Below are positions 63,765-64,000 of a stretch of 64,000 nucleotides of DNA, one piece after another; position 1 is the first letter of the stretch, and the number at the start of each line of letters is the position of its first letter. The translations under genes and the position numbers were made by a program. Where the stretch lies: contig NZ_PJJP01000023.1 of assembly GCF_002929555.1 (NCBI RefSeq), positions 1 through 64,000 on the forward strand, written 5' to 3'. The notes below the pieces were generated by a model, which saw only the letters and a program-made list of their open reading frames with translations, had not been told where the DNA came from and did not search any database. This DNA comes from Cryobacterium sp. N22. GTDB taxonomy: Bacteria; Actinomycetota; Actinomycetes; Actinomycetales; Microbacteriaceae.

Positions 63765-64000
63765 CTACAGGGCGAAGGCCAGCCCGAGCATGATGCCGTA
63801 GAGCAGCGCCGCCATGCTGGTGAGCTTGAGCGCCAGGATCAGTTCCTTCGCGGTCTTCGCGGTCGCCACGATCAGGCAGGCCGGCAGCACCAGCAGCAGC
63901 ACGAAGAAGGTGAGCCAGGCCAGCGGGTAGAACAGCGCGAAGAATCCCGCGATGGCGAACGGCACCAGCAGGAACACGCAGAACACCACGCGGGAGGCCC
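63765..64000 (-). CDS. menA: C-terminal part of a MenA-like prenyltransferase
   Basis: The visible 78 residues are two or three membrane helices ending LALKLTSMAALLYGIMLGLAFAL. This matches the end of 1,4-dihydroxy-2-naphthoate polyprenyltransferase, which attaches the side chain in menaquinone synthesis. The gene continues past the right edge. The menaquinone context supports the call. Confidence 0.7.
   Translation of the reverse strand, partial: ASRVVFCVFLLVPFAIAGFFALFYPLAWLTFFVLLLVLPACLIVATAKTAKELILALKLTSMAALLYGIMLGLAFAL

Overview
This window is high-GC actinobacterial DNA. Two ABC sugar-uptake operons each lacking an ATPase gene, LacI regulators, a menaquinone cluster (menD, menF, menG, a menA fragment), an FprA-type reductase and tRNAs without encoded CCA all fit Microbacteriaceae (a Cryobacterium/Leifsonia-like genus). 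The family assignment is inference; no rRNA is present.

Left chromosomal flank (1-19.9 kb). A binding protein, two permeases and a GH3 glycosidase run leftward from a divergent LacI gene. After tRNA-Thr and tRNA-Met comes a maltose/maltodextrin operon (malE-F-G plus a GH13 enzyme), divergent from a GH13 alpha-glucosidase, with two LacI-type operator-like palindromes between them. Neither operon has its own ABC ATPase, so both probably share one encoded elsewhere. Then follow a small alarmone synthetase, an M23 peptidase, an inositol-monophosphatase-family enzyme, tRNA-Tyr and a second LacI regulator.

Integrated element (19.93-54.31 kb). A 16-bp direct repeat (19929-19944 and 54298-54313) that contains the first codons of yajQ brackets about 34.4 kb of visibly less GC-rich DNA. 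A tyrosine integrase and an excisionase lie just inside the left repeat. The body carries a replication operon (DUF927-type ATPase, family A DNA polymerase, two unknowns). It also carries many defence-like genes: AbiV, an antitoxin-like fusion, Fic, a DUF4062 protein, a CoiA-like nuclease, several PD-(D/E)XK-like proteins, and a 1674-residue NACHT/STAND NTPase with an N-terminal nuclease domain next to a second nuclease fused to a beta-sandwich domain. I see no capsid, terminase, tail, relaxase-helicase or type IV secretion genes, so this looks like a satellite or cryptic integrative element whose main cargo is defence. Its middle (29.7-31.85 kb) is largely non-coding with a cluster of repeats.

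Right chromosomal flank (54.3-64 kb). yajQ is rebuilt at the right junction. It is followed by an alpha/beta hydrolase, fprA, a polyprenyl diphosphate synthase, menG, divergent menF, a small membrane protein, menD, two more small membrane proteins and the end of a menA-like gene. Several gene ends in the flanks carry long palindromic repeats of at least two related families, which may act as bidirectional terminators.
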